From assembly GCF_029867415.1 (NCBI RefSeq), contig NC_081183.1, forward strand, positions 111,823,061-111,887,060: a DNA stretch of 64,000 nt, in the 5' to 3' direction. Shown here piece by piece: positions 9,673-20,965 of this stretch (positions within the stretch are counted from its first letter, which is position 1; each line of letters begins with the position of its first letter). A program made the position numbers and the translations under genes. Under the pieces are notes generated by a model. That model did no database searches and was not told the origin of the DNA. It was given only the letters and a program-made list of their open reading frames with translations. The DNA comes from Vicia villosa. Lineage: Eukaryota; Streptophyta; Magnoliopsida; Fabales; Fabaceae.

Positions 9673-12138
9673 CTAAGATGACCCTAGCTTCGACAAGATC
9701 TTGGCCAGCATCTCTTGAATCCCATTGTTGTATTCATCTTGCCTCTCCATGAAAGCTCTAAACTCAGCATTGACTGAGCTTTGCTCATCCTGGTTCTTCT
9801 GAATAACTTCCAGCTTCCTTGCAAGACGGGAAGGTTCATCAGAAGAAGCTTCACAGCTTCTATCCATAGGGATGGCATTGTGATCTGCAGCTTCCATTGA
9901 TGAATCATTTGCAGAATTTTCCTCAACAGGAACTGTTTCAGCAACATGATCTTCTGCATCTGCTTCTTGCATAGAAGCATCTCCATAATCTGCAGCCGGA
10001 ATCTCAGAATCTCCATTCTCAAGTGCCTGAAGAATGGCAGCTAGATTCCTAGGGGCAGAAGGACCTTCAACTTCTGGTGGGTCAACAACTTCTGGGATGA
10101 CCAAGCTTGGGTCTTCCTTAGAAGGGTTTTCCCTCAAAAAGTCAAAGAGAGTCTTGAAATCCCCAAGTAGAACAGGATATTGAGGTATCCAGGCCACAAT
10201 CTCCCTGCAAGGGTTAGCTTCCAATGCAGCAGCCAATCTTGCTACTTCCAATTCATCCACAAAGGGCTTCTCCTCAGCAGCAACACAGTTTCTGAGAGGA
10301 TGGTAGTATATACCATTATCATCCTCCAGAAGGTATCCAGGGTAACCAGGGGCAGCAGCCACTAATCTCTTCTGTACTCCCATTGCTTCTACTTGAAAAT
10401 CCTTGCGAAATCTTTTCCAAAGATTTCTTGTAGAAACATCATCCAGACCATTTAGAAAGGCATCCTTCAGAAGGTCTAGACTGCTAATCACCTCATGTCT
10501 GAATAGTTCCAAGTAGGTATAGGGTTCAGGTTCAGGCGGATTGAAGGTGAATTTGTAGTCAGGGTAGAGAAGACAGTAGGGTTTGGATTTTCTAGTAAGT
10601 AAGGGATGGGATATAGAAGGTGGAGGTACGGTGGATGAGGAAGAAGGGATATCTGAGAGAATGATTGATGAGGACGGAATATCAGAAAGGATAGATTGAG
10701 AAGAGGATGGAGTATTTGTAAAGGGAATTGGTGAGAAGGATTTATCAGAAGGAGTTGGGGGAAGAATACTCAGAGGTGTGGGGTCTAGAAAGGGAGTGGA
10801 AGAAGATGATGGAGAAGGATTTGGTAAAGTGAAGTTTACTTTTGGTTCAGATGGAGGTGATTGGAGAGATGGTTTAGGGACAGAAGGAGGTGGAGTAAAA
10901 ACCTGCCTGGAGGCGTATTCAGAAGAAGCACGTGAAGATCTGGTTTTGCGAAAAGAGTCTCTGATCCTTTTCTCCCTGCGTTCAGAAGATGCCACTTTGT
11001 CAGGATCATAGGTGACCCTCAACTTCTTGGCTTTCTCAGCCTCATCTTCTTGGGCCTTTCTTTTTAGCCTTGCCTGTCGTTCCTTCTTATCCTTCTTCAG
11101 AATATCAGCTTTGGACGGAAGTACTCTGCCATGGATCCAAGCAGGATCAACATCTGATTGCTTCCTAACACAATCTTCCAGGAAAAGCTTGACAGCCTGA
11201 TGGAGTTCTTTATGAAACAAAGAGACGAATCCTTCAACAGCAACTCTTCTTGACAGAATGTCAGGAAAACTTGTGCACACAAAAGGTACATTCTTAATGA
11301 GTTCCAGTCTGAACAAATCAACACCATTGAAGATGGGACCTTGAACTACTCCAAGAAAATGAGACGCATTGAGTTTTCTGATGGAGTCCAGCACTTTGCT
11401 TTCAATCAGAATGTCTGAAATCATTCTTCCGAACGGAATGGTCGTTCTTGGAATATGAGGGTACTTCGCCCTTTCATCTTCTCTTGACTCAAAGATAGAA
11501 GTCTTCAGATTCTCAAACAGAATATGAGAGATGCTGATCTCTGTCTTTTTACCAATGCAGAAAAGAGTATACTTGTGAGCCGGACTGATGTAGGAGGAGG
11601 AGAGCATCCTCTTTCTATGGTGAAGGGAACCCAGAATAATCTCAGCCCATGCTTTATAAAATGGCCTTAAGATGCCCGTGTTATGAGAATCAATTCCAAA
11701 AGCCAGAGAGATTTGTTGTTCAACTTTAGACCAGTCAACTGTTGTGGGTTGAAGACCAGACCAACCTTCTTCATCATTAAGATTATACAGTTTCCTGATG
11801 AGCTTTTCAGTGATAACTACTTCGTGCCCTAGCACGAAAGAAATAATGGCAGTTGGAGTAACCGTTGCATGTACCCAGAAATCCTTCACAAGTTCAGGAT
11901 AAATTGGTCCAACCAATCTATTAAGGTGTTTAGACCAACCTTGCTCAAAGATTCTTACATCACACTTAAAGCCATTTGCTTTTAGATTGTTGATGTCAAC
12001 AGCAGATTCACATAGAACTTCCAGTTCTTCCATGGGAATCAAGCACGTTTTCAATGGAGCATACTGATATTTGCGTAGCAGAATCTGTGAAGAGGTGAGT
12101 CTTTCTGCAGGGTTTGATGAACTTGAAGAAGAGTTCAT
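9673..12138 (-). CDS. Envelope-like/plant transposon-domain ORF of the SIRE element, 821 aa
   Basis: An uninterrupted 821-codon frame, unusual in this decayed setting. Residues of about 60-330 resemble the legume envelope-like proteins (putative plant transposon protein domain), with an FEQGWSKHLNRLVGPIYPEL segment and FWVHATVTPTAIISFVLG. Residues of about 360-400 are strongly basic and charged (KKDKKERQARLKRKAQEDEA), about 430-530 form a Ser/Pro-rich linker, and the last 45 residues look like a coiled coil. I see no signal peptide or clear membrane anchor, so a true envelope role is doubtful. The start ATG at 12138 was chosen because MNSSSSSS opens the frame; it lies only 9 bases from the end of a nested LTR (12148). 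Function is unknown. Confidence 0.75.
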   Translation of the reverse strand: MNSSSSSSNPAERLTSSQILLRKYQYAPLKTCLIPMEELEVLCESAVDINNLKANGFKCDVRIFEQGWSKHLNRLVGPIYPELVKDFWVHATVTPTAIISFVLGHEVVITEKLIRKLYNLNDEEGWSGLQPTTVDWSKVEQQISLAFGIDSHNTGILRPFYKAWAEIILGSLHHRKRMLSSSYISPAHKYTLFCIGKKTEISISHILFENLKTSIFESREDERAKYPHIPRTTIPFGRMISDILIESKVLDSIRKLNASHFLGVVQGPIFNGVDLFRLELIKNVPFVCTSFPDILSRRVAVEGFVSLFHKELHQAVKLFLEDCVRKQSDVDPAWIHGRVLPSKADILKKDKKERQARLKRKAQEDEAEKAKKLRVTYDPDKVASSERREKRIRDSFRKTRSSRASSEYASRQVFTPPPSVPKPSLQSPPSEPKVNFTLPNPSPSSSSTPFLDPTPLSILPPTPSDKSFSPIPFTNTPSSSQSILSDIPSSSIILSDIPSSSSTVPPPSISHPLLTRKSKPYCLLYPDYKFTFNPPEPEPYTYLELFRHEVISSLDLLKDAFLNGLDDVSTRNLWKRFRKDFQVEAMGVQKRLVAAAPGYPGYLLEDDNGIYYHPLRNCVAAEEKPFVDELEVARLAAALEANPCREIVAWIPQYPVLLGDFKTLFDFLRENPSKEDPSLVIPEVVDPPEVEGPSAPRNLAAILQALENGDSEIPAADYGDASMQEADAEDHVAETVPVEENSANDSSMEAADHNAIPMDRSCEASSDEPSRLARKLEVIQKNQDEQSSVNAEFRAFMERQDEYNNGIQEMLAKILSKLGSS

Positions 12139-12142
12139 GATG

Positions 12143-12147
12143 ATTAT
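12143..12147. repeat. Target site duplication ATTAT (left)
   Basis: ATTAT directly before the first base of LTR A (TGTAATACGG). The same five bases follow the last base of LTR C at 33285-33289. One matching pair around three LTRs shows that the whole array occupies a single insertion site. Confidence 0.85.
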
Positions 12148-13771
12148 TGTAATACGGTGAACTGACTTTTATAATCGAAATGTGCGGTTGAGCAAGAGTC
12201 GCCACCGACTTTTATTTTATCCAAATATCGGAAAGGCTAAAAGAAACAGGAAAACACCTTTTAAAAAGATTTGAGTTCGGGGGGTAATTATGCAAAGGGA
12301 AGGTTTAAAAAGCACCCTTTGCATCCATGGTTTTCCATGGGCTCTTAATTGCTTTGCTCTTTTTTGTTTCAGAAATGTAGAAGAAAAAGAATAGGGACTT
12401 TAGCTCGTAAATGAGCGTAGCCCTTTTGAAGGTTTATGAGAAAGAATATAAAAAACTTTAGCCAGAGCAAGGCAATTAAAAGCAATTACCTTAAACTTAG
12501 ATGATAGGTCTCTTTTAGCCTTTCAGGGGAAAGGGTCTATCCTTGCCATAAGAGGGCAGGAAGCCTTTCATTTGGAGGTTGAAGGGTCGTCGAAACATCC
12601 TTTGCCATAAGACTGTCCCATGCCAAAGAAGGGCAGGTAGTCTAAGGTAAGGATCAGAATAAGCCTTATTCGTAGGCAACCAGAGGATACCTCAGCCTTT
12701 TCCGTAGGCAACTTCCGAGGGTCGAGGTCATATTTGTGTATCGAAGGCAGCATCATTTAGGGTCGCATGACCTTTATTTATCGAGGCAGCATGGCTGAGG
12801 TATCCTCGTATTCGAGGGACATGGCTCATTCTGCAAAAAACACAAAGGCAACAGGCAACAAGGCAACAGGCAACAAGGCAACAGAGAGGTTACCCCAAAA
12901 GAGTGCGTGTGTGCAACAATCATGTGGTTCAATTCAGTTATTTATCTTGTAATTAGTGACTCTAATCCAGTTTAAATTTGCACTCCCTAAATTACTAACC
13001 ACGCAGTATATAAAGCAATAAAGGGGAAGGGAAATTGAAACCAGCGGATCCCCAAAAGGGTTTGACACAAGTAATAATAAAAGAAAACAAAAAATATTTA
13101 GGGTTTAGGGTTACCCATGGCGTAGCTTTGGCATTCGACAAACCCTGAAAAGGTGGGAAAAATGGCAAACAAAAGAGGGTGAGTGCATTATCAGGTTCGG
13201 AGGCAAACTTTATTAACTCTTAAAAAACAAAAGAATAAAGAAATTAAAAGTAAATGAATGAAGAGTACTTAGCTTGGCATTGGCCCTGACAGGGTTGGTG
13301 GGCAAAGGTTTGCCTGAAGCATTGACTCTGACCATTAAGAACTGAAAGAAGAAACATCAAGGCGTGAGTGTATAGGCAGTTCATTGTCATTAAAAATAAA
13401 TCCTAATTAAATAAAAGGCAGGAAAATATTTAAATAATTAAAGACTAAAATTAAGCTTTTGAATTCGACGTGGCGCGTTATCGGGAGAAACCCTGTTGGT
13501 AACCCTGAAAAAGGCATGAAAGGCACAAAGAAATATCTTCAGTGTATGGATGAACTAAAGATAAACTCGCAAACCCTGATTAGGGTACCAATTAACCATG
13601 GTTAATAAAATAAATTACTAATTGAAATAATGCCAATGTTAAATTACTAATTGAAATAATGCCAAAGTTAACGGAGAAAAATCGAGATTTCGAATCAATA
13701 TATCGACTAAATAAATATTGGATGTAATCCTAATTATTTACTTGGTAAAAAAGTCTATTTGAAAATAATAT

Positions 13772-13807
<36 letters not shown>

Positions 13808-15675
13808 CAATTATGAATAAAATCATGAAAACTCGAATTTTTGATAAAACAAATAATTATGATTTGTTACAACAAAAATAACTTGTTAAGATAAAAGTAT
13901 AAGAATAATTATGATAGAAACAGAATAAAATAAGAAAATAGAATGTAATGAAAATAAATAATAAAACAAATTAGAGAAACTCAGCTTTGATTCCATGTGG
14001 TATGCTGATGTAGGTGCATGATGGACTGGCGCATTTATGATCCTTGGATCAGCGTTGATGGAGATCTGATGGCCAGAAGGCGGTGGCGCATGGTACCCTT
14101 TCATGAGGGTTGCGTACAGAATCCTGGGTTTGGTGTTATGTAAAAAATATGGCTGGAGCGAGGGTTCGAACCCCCAATCTAGGCCTCATACGCATACCTC
14201 CCTCGCCAACTGCGCCATTCTTCTATACTGTATATAGGATGAACAACAAATATAATATATTCTAATTAGTTACCCAGAAAATAATAAAAAAAAGAACACG
14301 CGTGCTTTAGTGTCTTCTTCTTCGTTGGGCTTTCTTGAAAAAACAGAGATACCTAAGGCAACAGTTTTATATCGTGGCCATAGACATTAATCTCCAAAAC
14401 TTGCAAACGAACATCAAAAAATACCAAATAATAGCATGAATCAATTGTATATAACCTTACGAACCCAATGAAATCATTAATTCGGGCTGAAATTATCTAG
14501 AACCCTTATTCCCCAAAATCCCAATCTCGAACCCTAACCATGGCAGCCATTGATTTCTGTACTAGAATTTGCAATTGACGATTCAAACACCATCGGAATA
14601 ATCATAGGAATATGTATGTATGCTTAAATAACATTAAAAATGGCGTAACTTAACGAATATGGCCAAAGCATAATCAAGCAAACTGTGACTGATATGGTAT
14701 TGATTCCTTGCGTTCAGATTGATGGTGACAGTATAATTACGTCCAGAATTATCCAAGGGATTGATTGTGATGCTTTGTTGTATCTGAATCGCCCTAGAAC
14801 TTCTTCTACTACCTCACTTTGTTTCACGTTTTTTCTCTTCTTGAACACGGTTCTGTCGACAGCAAAAATCCTCCCCTTTGGCTTCGGCATGTTATGGTTA
14901 TATAGTGCAATGAATTAGGTTAACAAGAATGAATCAGATCTTTGTCATTATGAAGATTAGAGTGAGAGAGATTCTTGATTGAATTTTGATTGTAAATTTG
15001 CTAAAATTTGCACGAACTCTCTCCAATCAATTCTTTGTACGAGATTCCTAATTTTTTGATGAGATATTGGATCCAATTAGGGACCATATATAATCTTTGA
15101 TTATTTTTAGTATTTTATTCACTTTAAATTGAATTTAAATGATTAAATTCAAATAAAAATAAATAATAATAATAAAAATAAAATAGAAAGGCTTATGGGT
15201 TGTGAATGGTCCATGGATCAAGTTTTAAATTAAAGATTTAGGCCCATTTGCAAAAGAAATCATCTTTGGTCCTTATTTGCTTCATGCATTTTAACAAGAA
15301 TTGGTCAACTTCAACAAGTCATAACTCCTTCAATTTTTAAGGTATGAAAAATGTTCTAGGACTTTTTGGAAACCTCAAGATGTCCTCTACAAGCCACTTT
15401 GGAAGCTTTTTTCTATTTAATGAATTTATCTTGATGATATTGGCTTTGACAAAAAACTGCTTTTAGTTGACCTTCAAAAGGGACCTATAATGTCTTGATC
15501 CATATCTCTTAAATGAAGCATGAGATGCCTTAGAGCCATTGATTCATTGATTTTCCTTCAGAACAACAAAACCCTAGTTCTCTGAGCCTTGTTTAGGAGA
15601 GAGTGTCTTTGAGCTTTGTACCTTGATTTGAATTGGAATAGGAGAAATAGTATGGGCAAATTTTGGGGTATGACA
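12148..15675 (-). repeat. LTR A (outer 3' LTR)
   Basis: Differs from LTR B at about a dozen positions noticed by eye. It carries ten AAT units near 13773-13802 and five GGCAACA-type units near 12845-12885. Private changes include aaattaagc, gcatttatg, taacttaacg, cttcggcatg and ttgtaaattt. Confidence 0.9.
14150..14225 (-). ncRNA. tRNA-like sequence with pol III A and B boxes (LTR A)
   Basis: Minus strand: TGGCGCAGTTGG (14206-14217) fits the internal A box, and GGTTCGAAC (14164-14172) fits the B box, with about 33 bases between them. A T-arm stem-loop forms around the TTCGAAC loop. The 5' and 3' acceptor strands do not pair, so it is not a functional tRNA gene. It is best read as the head of a tRNA-derived SINE or a captured tRNA relic, carried in all three LTRs. 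Confidence 0.55.
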
Positions 15676-15688
15676 GCTGCCCCTGTTC
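15676..15688 (-). other. Polypurine tract, body 1
   Basis: GAACAGGGGCAGC on the minus strand, directly before the TGTCATACCCC start of LTR A. The same sequence precedes LTR B at 24492-24504. Confidence 0.75.
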
Positions 15689-15879
15689 AATTATCTTAAA
15701 CCTGAAGATGTAGAGTGGTTTATATGCCAGTCGGTATCTGAAGGTGGAAGATGATTGAACACTAGAATACCAAGAAATTTGCCCTAGCTGAAGTGGGGAC
15801 TTTTGTCGGAGATGGGCTTTAAGATGCCATCTAGATGTTGAGACTGAAGTTTTTGGGAAGTAATTGTTTGAATGTTGAT

Positions 15880-16440
15880 CGTATAGTAGATGAATTAGAT
15901 TTTAGGAGAGTTGTTCGCGTCAGCACTGTTCGTAGTAACTGAATTAGACTTTGGAAGATGATCGTGTCTATACCGTTCGTGATGATAGAATTAGATCTTT
16001 TTGTCGTGTCAGTACCATTCGTAATAACTGAATTAGACTTAGGAAAAAGTTGATCGTGTCCACACCGTTCGTGATGATGGAATTAGATCTCTGAGAGTTG
16101 ATCGTGTCAGTACCGTTCGTAGTAACCGAATTAGATCTTGGAGAGATAATCGTGTCTACATCGTTCGTGATGATAGAATTAGATTCTCTTGTCGTGTCAG
16201 CACTGTTCGTAGTAACTGAATTAGACTGGGAAGGTCAGTGATCGTGTCTACACCGTTCGTGATGATAGAATTAGATCTCTGAGAGTTGACCGTGTCAGTA
16301 CCGTTCGTAGTAACTGAATTAGATCTTGGAAAGGTGATCGTGTCATTACCGTTCGTGGTAAATGAATTAGATCTTCGAGCGTTGACCGTGTCAGTACCAT
16401 TCGTAGTAGCTGAATTAGATCTTGGAAATTTGGAGATTTC
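15880..16440. repeat. ~50 bp tandem array with two alternating unit types (body 1)
   Basis: About eleven units containing TCGTGTC-(A/T)-ACCGTTCGT and GAATTAGAT. Two forms alternate: one with CGTGATGATAGAATTAG and one with CGTAGTAACTGAATTAG, giving a dimer of about 100 bp. The array sits at the PPT-proximal end of the body. Confidence 0.85.
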
Positions 16441-18589
16441 GTTCATTTGTCGGTACCTGTATCCTGCAATAGGTATAGTTATGCAATGTCATGATGCATG
16501 TATTATGTAATGAGTCCCTCAAAATAAATGAGAAACTTTGTATGTTATGGATGAATTCATTACGAGGTAATGTATGCAATGTATGAATACGTTTATGACA
16601 TATGATATGTGATTTATATAGTCTTGATTGAGAAAATAAATCTCTATGTCCTTGTGATTTTGATGTCTGATCTTATTTGAAAATGCTCAGCTGGGGGTTT
16701 ATAATTTCTGCTTGGGGATGATCAGTAACTTGATGTTCCCTGATTGGGGGTGAAAGATATTAGTAATCCATGTTGGAGAAGAGCAAAGTGTTGGAGAAAC
16801 GGTAGTGTTGAAGATGTAAACTCTGTTGGGGAGCCACGTCTTTGTCGGGACGAGAGTATTTGAAGGTATCTTCTTGAAGATTTCTCTGTGGGGATATGAT
16901 CTTGAAAAATCATCTTTATGGGAAGACGTGGGTTTCTTGAACATTGCCCCCGGTATTATAGTAATTACCATTCCTGGATTTGTATTGATTGGAAAACACC
17001 AATAAATATTGATCGAAGCATTGAACATGCCTTGTGTACTTTGCCCCCAGCTAGTAGGAACTTGAAGAGATTCACCTCGCGAGGACTTTATGAAGTGTAT
17101 ATTGTAAGTGACATGCCCCTAGTAATCGTACACTTAGGATGATGCCCCTGACTGTTTGGCTTTTTGAGAGATTCTTGGAATCTTGACTTGATTGCCCCAG
17201 ATTGATTGGGAAAAACGTGTCATGCCCCTTGTATACGTAAGAGACATTGCTTCTGAAGTGATTTTGTCTGTCGGGATAACTTTTAGTCATTAGTTGTACC
17301 CTGTGCAAATTCTTTCTGTTGCTAATATTTGAAATTATGTAGCAGAATATGTTTAATAATGAATTCATGAGATGCAATGCATACGTCTGTCTTGAGTTTT
17401 TGAAAAACATTAAAACAGGAGGTGTAAAAGTGTGATATTTGTAAAAACATGCTATTTTTGTATAAGCGAGATATCGACTCAGCATTTTAGTAAACCTTAA
17501 GGAGTCGGGATACCTTTTTGGTGACAGTATGCTTCCGAACTAACCATGCTTCAATTAGGACTTTCAAGGGTTGTAACGTGGCTTGGTTCACGGTTTAAGA
17601 AACAAAGGATAAAGGCTCAAAATTTGATTGTACCCACCCCTCTTCGTGATGATCTTCAGTCCTAAGCTCAGTTAATTCAACTTATGCATTCAGGTTCTAA
17701 GAGAATTTTGGATTTGCACATTTGATAATGATGATGGTTCCCAAGCAAAGAGAACTTTTAAGATGGCAGTCACTTCTTCCTTTTGGTATTCGCAACATTG
17801 TGTTGTTCAGGAATTTATTGAATTCTCTTCTTTCATCTTTTTGATATCCCTAACTTTTGCCTGAACTGTTTATTTTGAGCTTACAGTCAGCGGGATGCCT
17901 TGATTTTTGCCTAAGTCATCTTTTGAATTTTGACTTAGCAGGCTTCTCTTTGTATGTATGTTTTTTCATTCTTTTTTTTTTTGAAAGATATTGACTGCCT
18001 TGCTTAATGATTGATGAACCATCATTGGCTTTTGATTGACATCTCCAACACTTCTTTGATGTGTGCGGATGAACGCTTGTGATTGAAACCTTTGTTGAAA
18101 AGTGTACTGAATGATTCCCTTAAAATAGAATGCACAGCCAAATTAACTGAGAACTATCCTGCCCTAGGTTATGATCAAGGGTTTTAATTTGTTCAAGAAA
18201 GAAAACTTCTACTCCTTAGGCTCAAAGGGGTTGACGAGGGATTAACATCCTTATATCTCCACTGTTTAGGAATTAAAACAATGCCTGTACAACGTCAGCA
18301 TAGTCTGTTCAAAAGCATACTGTATGAGGTTACGGTATCATTTTCGTCATCCTCCCTTAAAAGGCTTACAACTTAGCAGGAGTTGAATATCACAAAACAC
18401 ATGCAAAGTAAAGACATAATTTAAAATGAGTGATAGCGAAATAATTAATTCAAGACAAGCATATGCAATGCACTGATGGTGATTATTAAAACAGATAATG
18501 TCTATCATAATTCGAATGTTTAAACAAACAGGAAAGAAATTGCAAATGAAAGTAAATCTAATGATCTAAAAAGTTCATCCTTCTAAACA

Positions 18590-19762
18590 TTAATCAATCT
18601 TGTCGTGACTAGGAATGGGAGTGGTGATCACCACAGGAGTCTTGGGATGATTGAATTCAATTTCACCAGCATCGATCATGTCTTGAATCTTGTTCTTCAA
18701 TGGCCAACAATCATTTGTATCATGTCCAGGGCTATTGGAATGGTATACGCACCTCGCATTGGGCTTATAGCTAGGAGCGGAAGTGTTGGGCTTTGCAGGA
18801 GGATCCCTCACAGTAATCAAGTTTGCTTTCAACAAATATTGTAATGCCTGAGCCAGTGACATGTTGATCTTCGTGAACTGACGCTTAGGTGCATCTGACT
18901 TGCGTCTTTGTTGTGGAACTGGTGTAGAGATCAGAGTTGTCCCCACAGATTGGTTGGGTTCATTGTGACCTTTCCGATTGTTCCCAGCATTAGCCATATG
19001 AGGTTCCTCAAGTGAGTTGAAATCAATGATCTTATCATCAATGAGGTCTTGGATCTTATTCTTCAGTAGCCAGCAATCGTTAGTGTCATGTCCGATGCTG
19101 TCGGAGTGGTAAGCACATCTTGCATTAGGATTATACTGATGAGACAAAGTGTTAGGATTCCGAGGAGGATCCCTCAAAGTCATTAGCCCTTTCTTCAGCA
19201 TCTGTTGCAACGCTTCAGCCAAAGTCATGTTGATCCTTGTGAATTGTCTTTTAGGCGCGTTATGCTTACGTTGTGGTTGTGATGCTGATGTGGAGATCAG
19301 AGCTCCCCCAACTTGTTGGTTACGCATAGTATTAGCCATGTAAGGCCCCTTAATTGAATTGAAGTCAATGATCTTGTCGTCAATTAAGTCTTGGATCTTA
19401 TGCTTCAATGGTTCACAATCCTCTGTGTCATGGCCAGGACTATTTGAATGATAAGCATATCTCGCATGGTACTTATACCCAGGAGCAGGATTTGTAGGAA
19501 TTGAATATAAAGGTAATAAGGTTATCAAGTTCTGGTCGAGCAGTTGTTGCAGAACTTGATACATCGGTATGTGCAACGGAGTGAATGATCGCATGGGTTT
19601 GGATTTCCATTTACCTTGACCATCTTGTTGCCTACGTTGATCCTTCTCCTTCTCGATCAGAAGTGCCTTTAGTTCTTCTTGCCCCTTGGCCAAGTTAAAG
19701 ATCATCTCTTGGAATTGGTTGTTCTGAGCTTGGAGATTTTTGACAGATTGTTCAAGGTCCAT
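18590..19762 (-). CDS. Gag-like protein with three tandem CHHC modules (body 1)
   Basis: The frame is open for 457 codons from 19963. I prefer the internal start at 19762 (MDLEQSVKNLQAQ, 390 aa) because a heptad-like coiled-coil segment typical of Gag begins there and the upstream part looks like translated leader. Three modules of about 115-120 residues follow. Each has a hydrophobic ALQ-LLK helix, a conserved C-x2-H-x5-H-x4-C cluster (for example CAYHSDSIGHDTNDC) and a KIQDLIDD helix. The cluster resembles a variant zinc knuckle. In this copy the first Cys of module 1 is Tyr and its fourth ligand is followed by EPLK, so module 1 is probably impaired. No enzymatic domain follows. It resembles the C-terminal Gag part of Ogre-type elements. 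Confidence 0.75.
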   Translation of the reverse strand: MDLEQSVKNLQAQNNQFQEMIFNLAKGQEELKALLIEKEKDQRRQQDGQGKWKSKPMRSFTPLHIPMYQVLQQLLDQNLITLLPLYSIPTNPAPGYKYHARYAYHSNSPGHDTEDCEPLKHKIQDLIDDKIIDFNSIKGPYMANTMRNQQVGGALISTSASQPQRKHNAPKRQFTRINMTLAEALQQMLKKGLMTLRDPPRNPNTLSHQYNPNARCAYHSDSIGHDTNDCWLLKNKIQDLIDDKIIDFNSLEEPHMANAGNNRKGHNEPNQSVGTTLISTPVPQQRRKSDAPKRQFTKINMSLAQALQYLLKANLITVRDPPAKPNTSAPSYKPNARCVYHSNSPGHDTNDCWPLKNKIQDMIDAGEIEFNHPKTPVVITTPIPSHDKID

Positions 19763-20943
19763 GATGCTGAAATAAACAGCGAGGGAGGATGAGAGACCTA
19801 TTGTAAGAAACCTATTATGCGATGTTATGAATGCAAATGCAATATTTTCAAGGATCTTTAGGAATTTAGTTAGCAACTTTAGAAAATGATTTGGTTGCGT
19901 CTTTGCCTGAAGAACTCCGACTTTCGTCATGGAACATCTTTCTTTGAGAATCAAGCTCACCATATCGAGTGGGTCATCGCCTCTGATTCGAGATCCTTCT
20001 AAATTTGAAAGTATATGGCTAGAGGAAAGTAAATCCTCTTACCCCTAGATAAGTATTGTGTCTTTGAATTGGAAGGTATGTGGCTAGAGGAAAATAAATC
20101 CTCTTGCCCCTTGATTAGGACATCAACCTTTGATAGAGGTACCTGAAATTGTGCGCCCTAAATCCCTAAGATCCTTGAAAGGGTTAGTTAAATCATGTTA
20201 TGCTTATGATGTCATGATGTCATGATGTTATGCGAATGAAGTTCATTTGGCATAGTGTGAGATAGTAAGGACAAACAAGTCCTTTTAACAAAACCTGCAA
20301 GGAAATGAAGGTTAGTAGTAAACACAATAAGTCACACAAGTCACGCAAGTCACACAAGTCACACAATTTTTGGCTTAAGGCTTGCATGGAGTCTGATCAG
20401 GTGTCCTTCCCAAGGGTGTTTCTATGGATAAGGAGATTTCAGCAACGGGTTCTACAAGTTATCCAGAATTGTCAGCCCTTCTAAAGCACCCTCGGACATG
20501 ATGCATTCGCACCATGCAATGATACTTTGAGAAAGAACCTATCTGAATTGTAGCATCGGGTAGCGACTAGTTCTTAACATTTGTCAAGAGTAGTCCCCCC
20601 ACTACGTTCCTAAAGGCCAGGATGGGTTAAGGGTAACTAAAGGTCCTTGAGCTCCGGCGCACCCACAGACACATACATAGACCCCCCTTATTTGAGAAAG
20701 GTGTGCATATGCTATGGAGTCCTAACTCAAGTGTGAACTTCATATTGACTCATCTCCCAAATATGTGAAAGAGGTCGCCATGACTATGCCACTCCTAATC
20801 TTAAGTGTACTTGAATCCGGGTGTAGGATTCGTCCTTCAGTTAATTCCCAAAACAGCCCTGAAAAATAAAGCAAGCAAAGCAAACAATAGAATACAATTA
20901 AGTGATCCTAAACTTTTAAGGTAACCCCTCTTTTATCGAAAAA

Positions 20944-20961
20944 TCCCCAGCAGAGTCGCCA
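20944..20961 (-). other. Primer binding site, tRNA-Arg type (body 1)
   Basis: TGGCGACTCTGCTGGGGA on the minus strand, four bases after the end of LTR B. It complements the 3' end of plant tRNA-Arg including CCA, with one mismatch to the common ACG isoacceptor. Use of tRNA-Arg is a known trait of Ogre elements. Confidence 0.85.
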
Positions 20962-20965
20962 GTTC

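Larger units (their letters stand above)
15676..20965 (-). mobile_element. Internal body 1 of the Ogre-like array
   Basis: Runs from the PPT (15676-15688) to the primer site (20944-20961). It holds one gag-like ORF and a ~50 bp tandem array. The 2.1 kb between these, 16450-18589, has no recognisable coding region, and the 1.2 kb leader 19763-20943 is also non-coding. Protease, RT, RNase H and integrase are absent. Confidence 0.88.

Noticed and set aside
14150..14225. A functional tRNA gene
   Set aside because: A and B boxes and a T-arm exist, but the acceptor stem does not pair and the anticodon arm is not convincing.
12568..15200. Short frames of 60-80 codons on both strands, repeated at 21386-24000 and 30200-32530
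   Set aside because: They recur because the LTRs recur, have no known domains, and differ in length between copies.
15880..16440. Spaced repeats resembling a CRISPR array
   Set aside because: The units are diverged head-to-tail repeats with no unique spacers, in a plant retroelement.
16156..16446. A 96-codon minus-strand frame with a repeated NSATTNGTDTV-like unit (also at 24972-25262)
   Set aside because: It is the translation of the ~50 bp tandem array. The repeat length is near a multiple of three, so the frame stays open by chance.
16699..17485. Frames of 109 and 137 codons on the minus strand in body 1 (also in body 2)
   Set aside because: They overlap others in several frames, show no motif, and lie in the non-coding part between gag and the polypurine tract.
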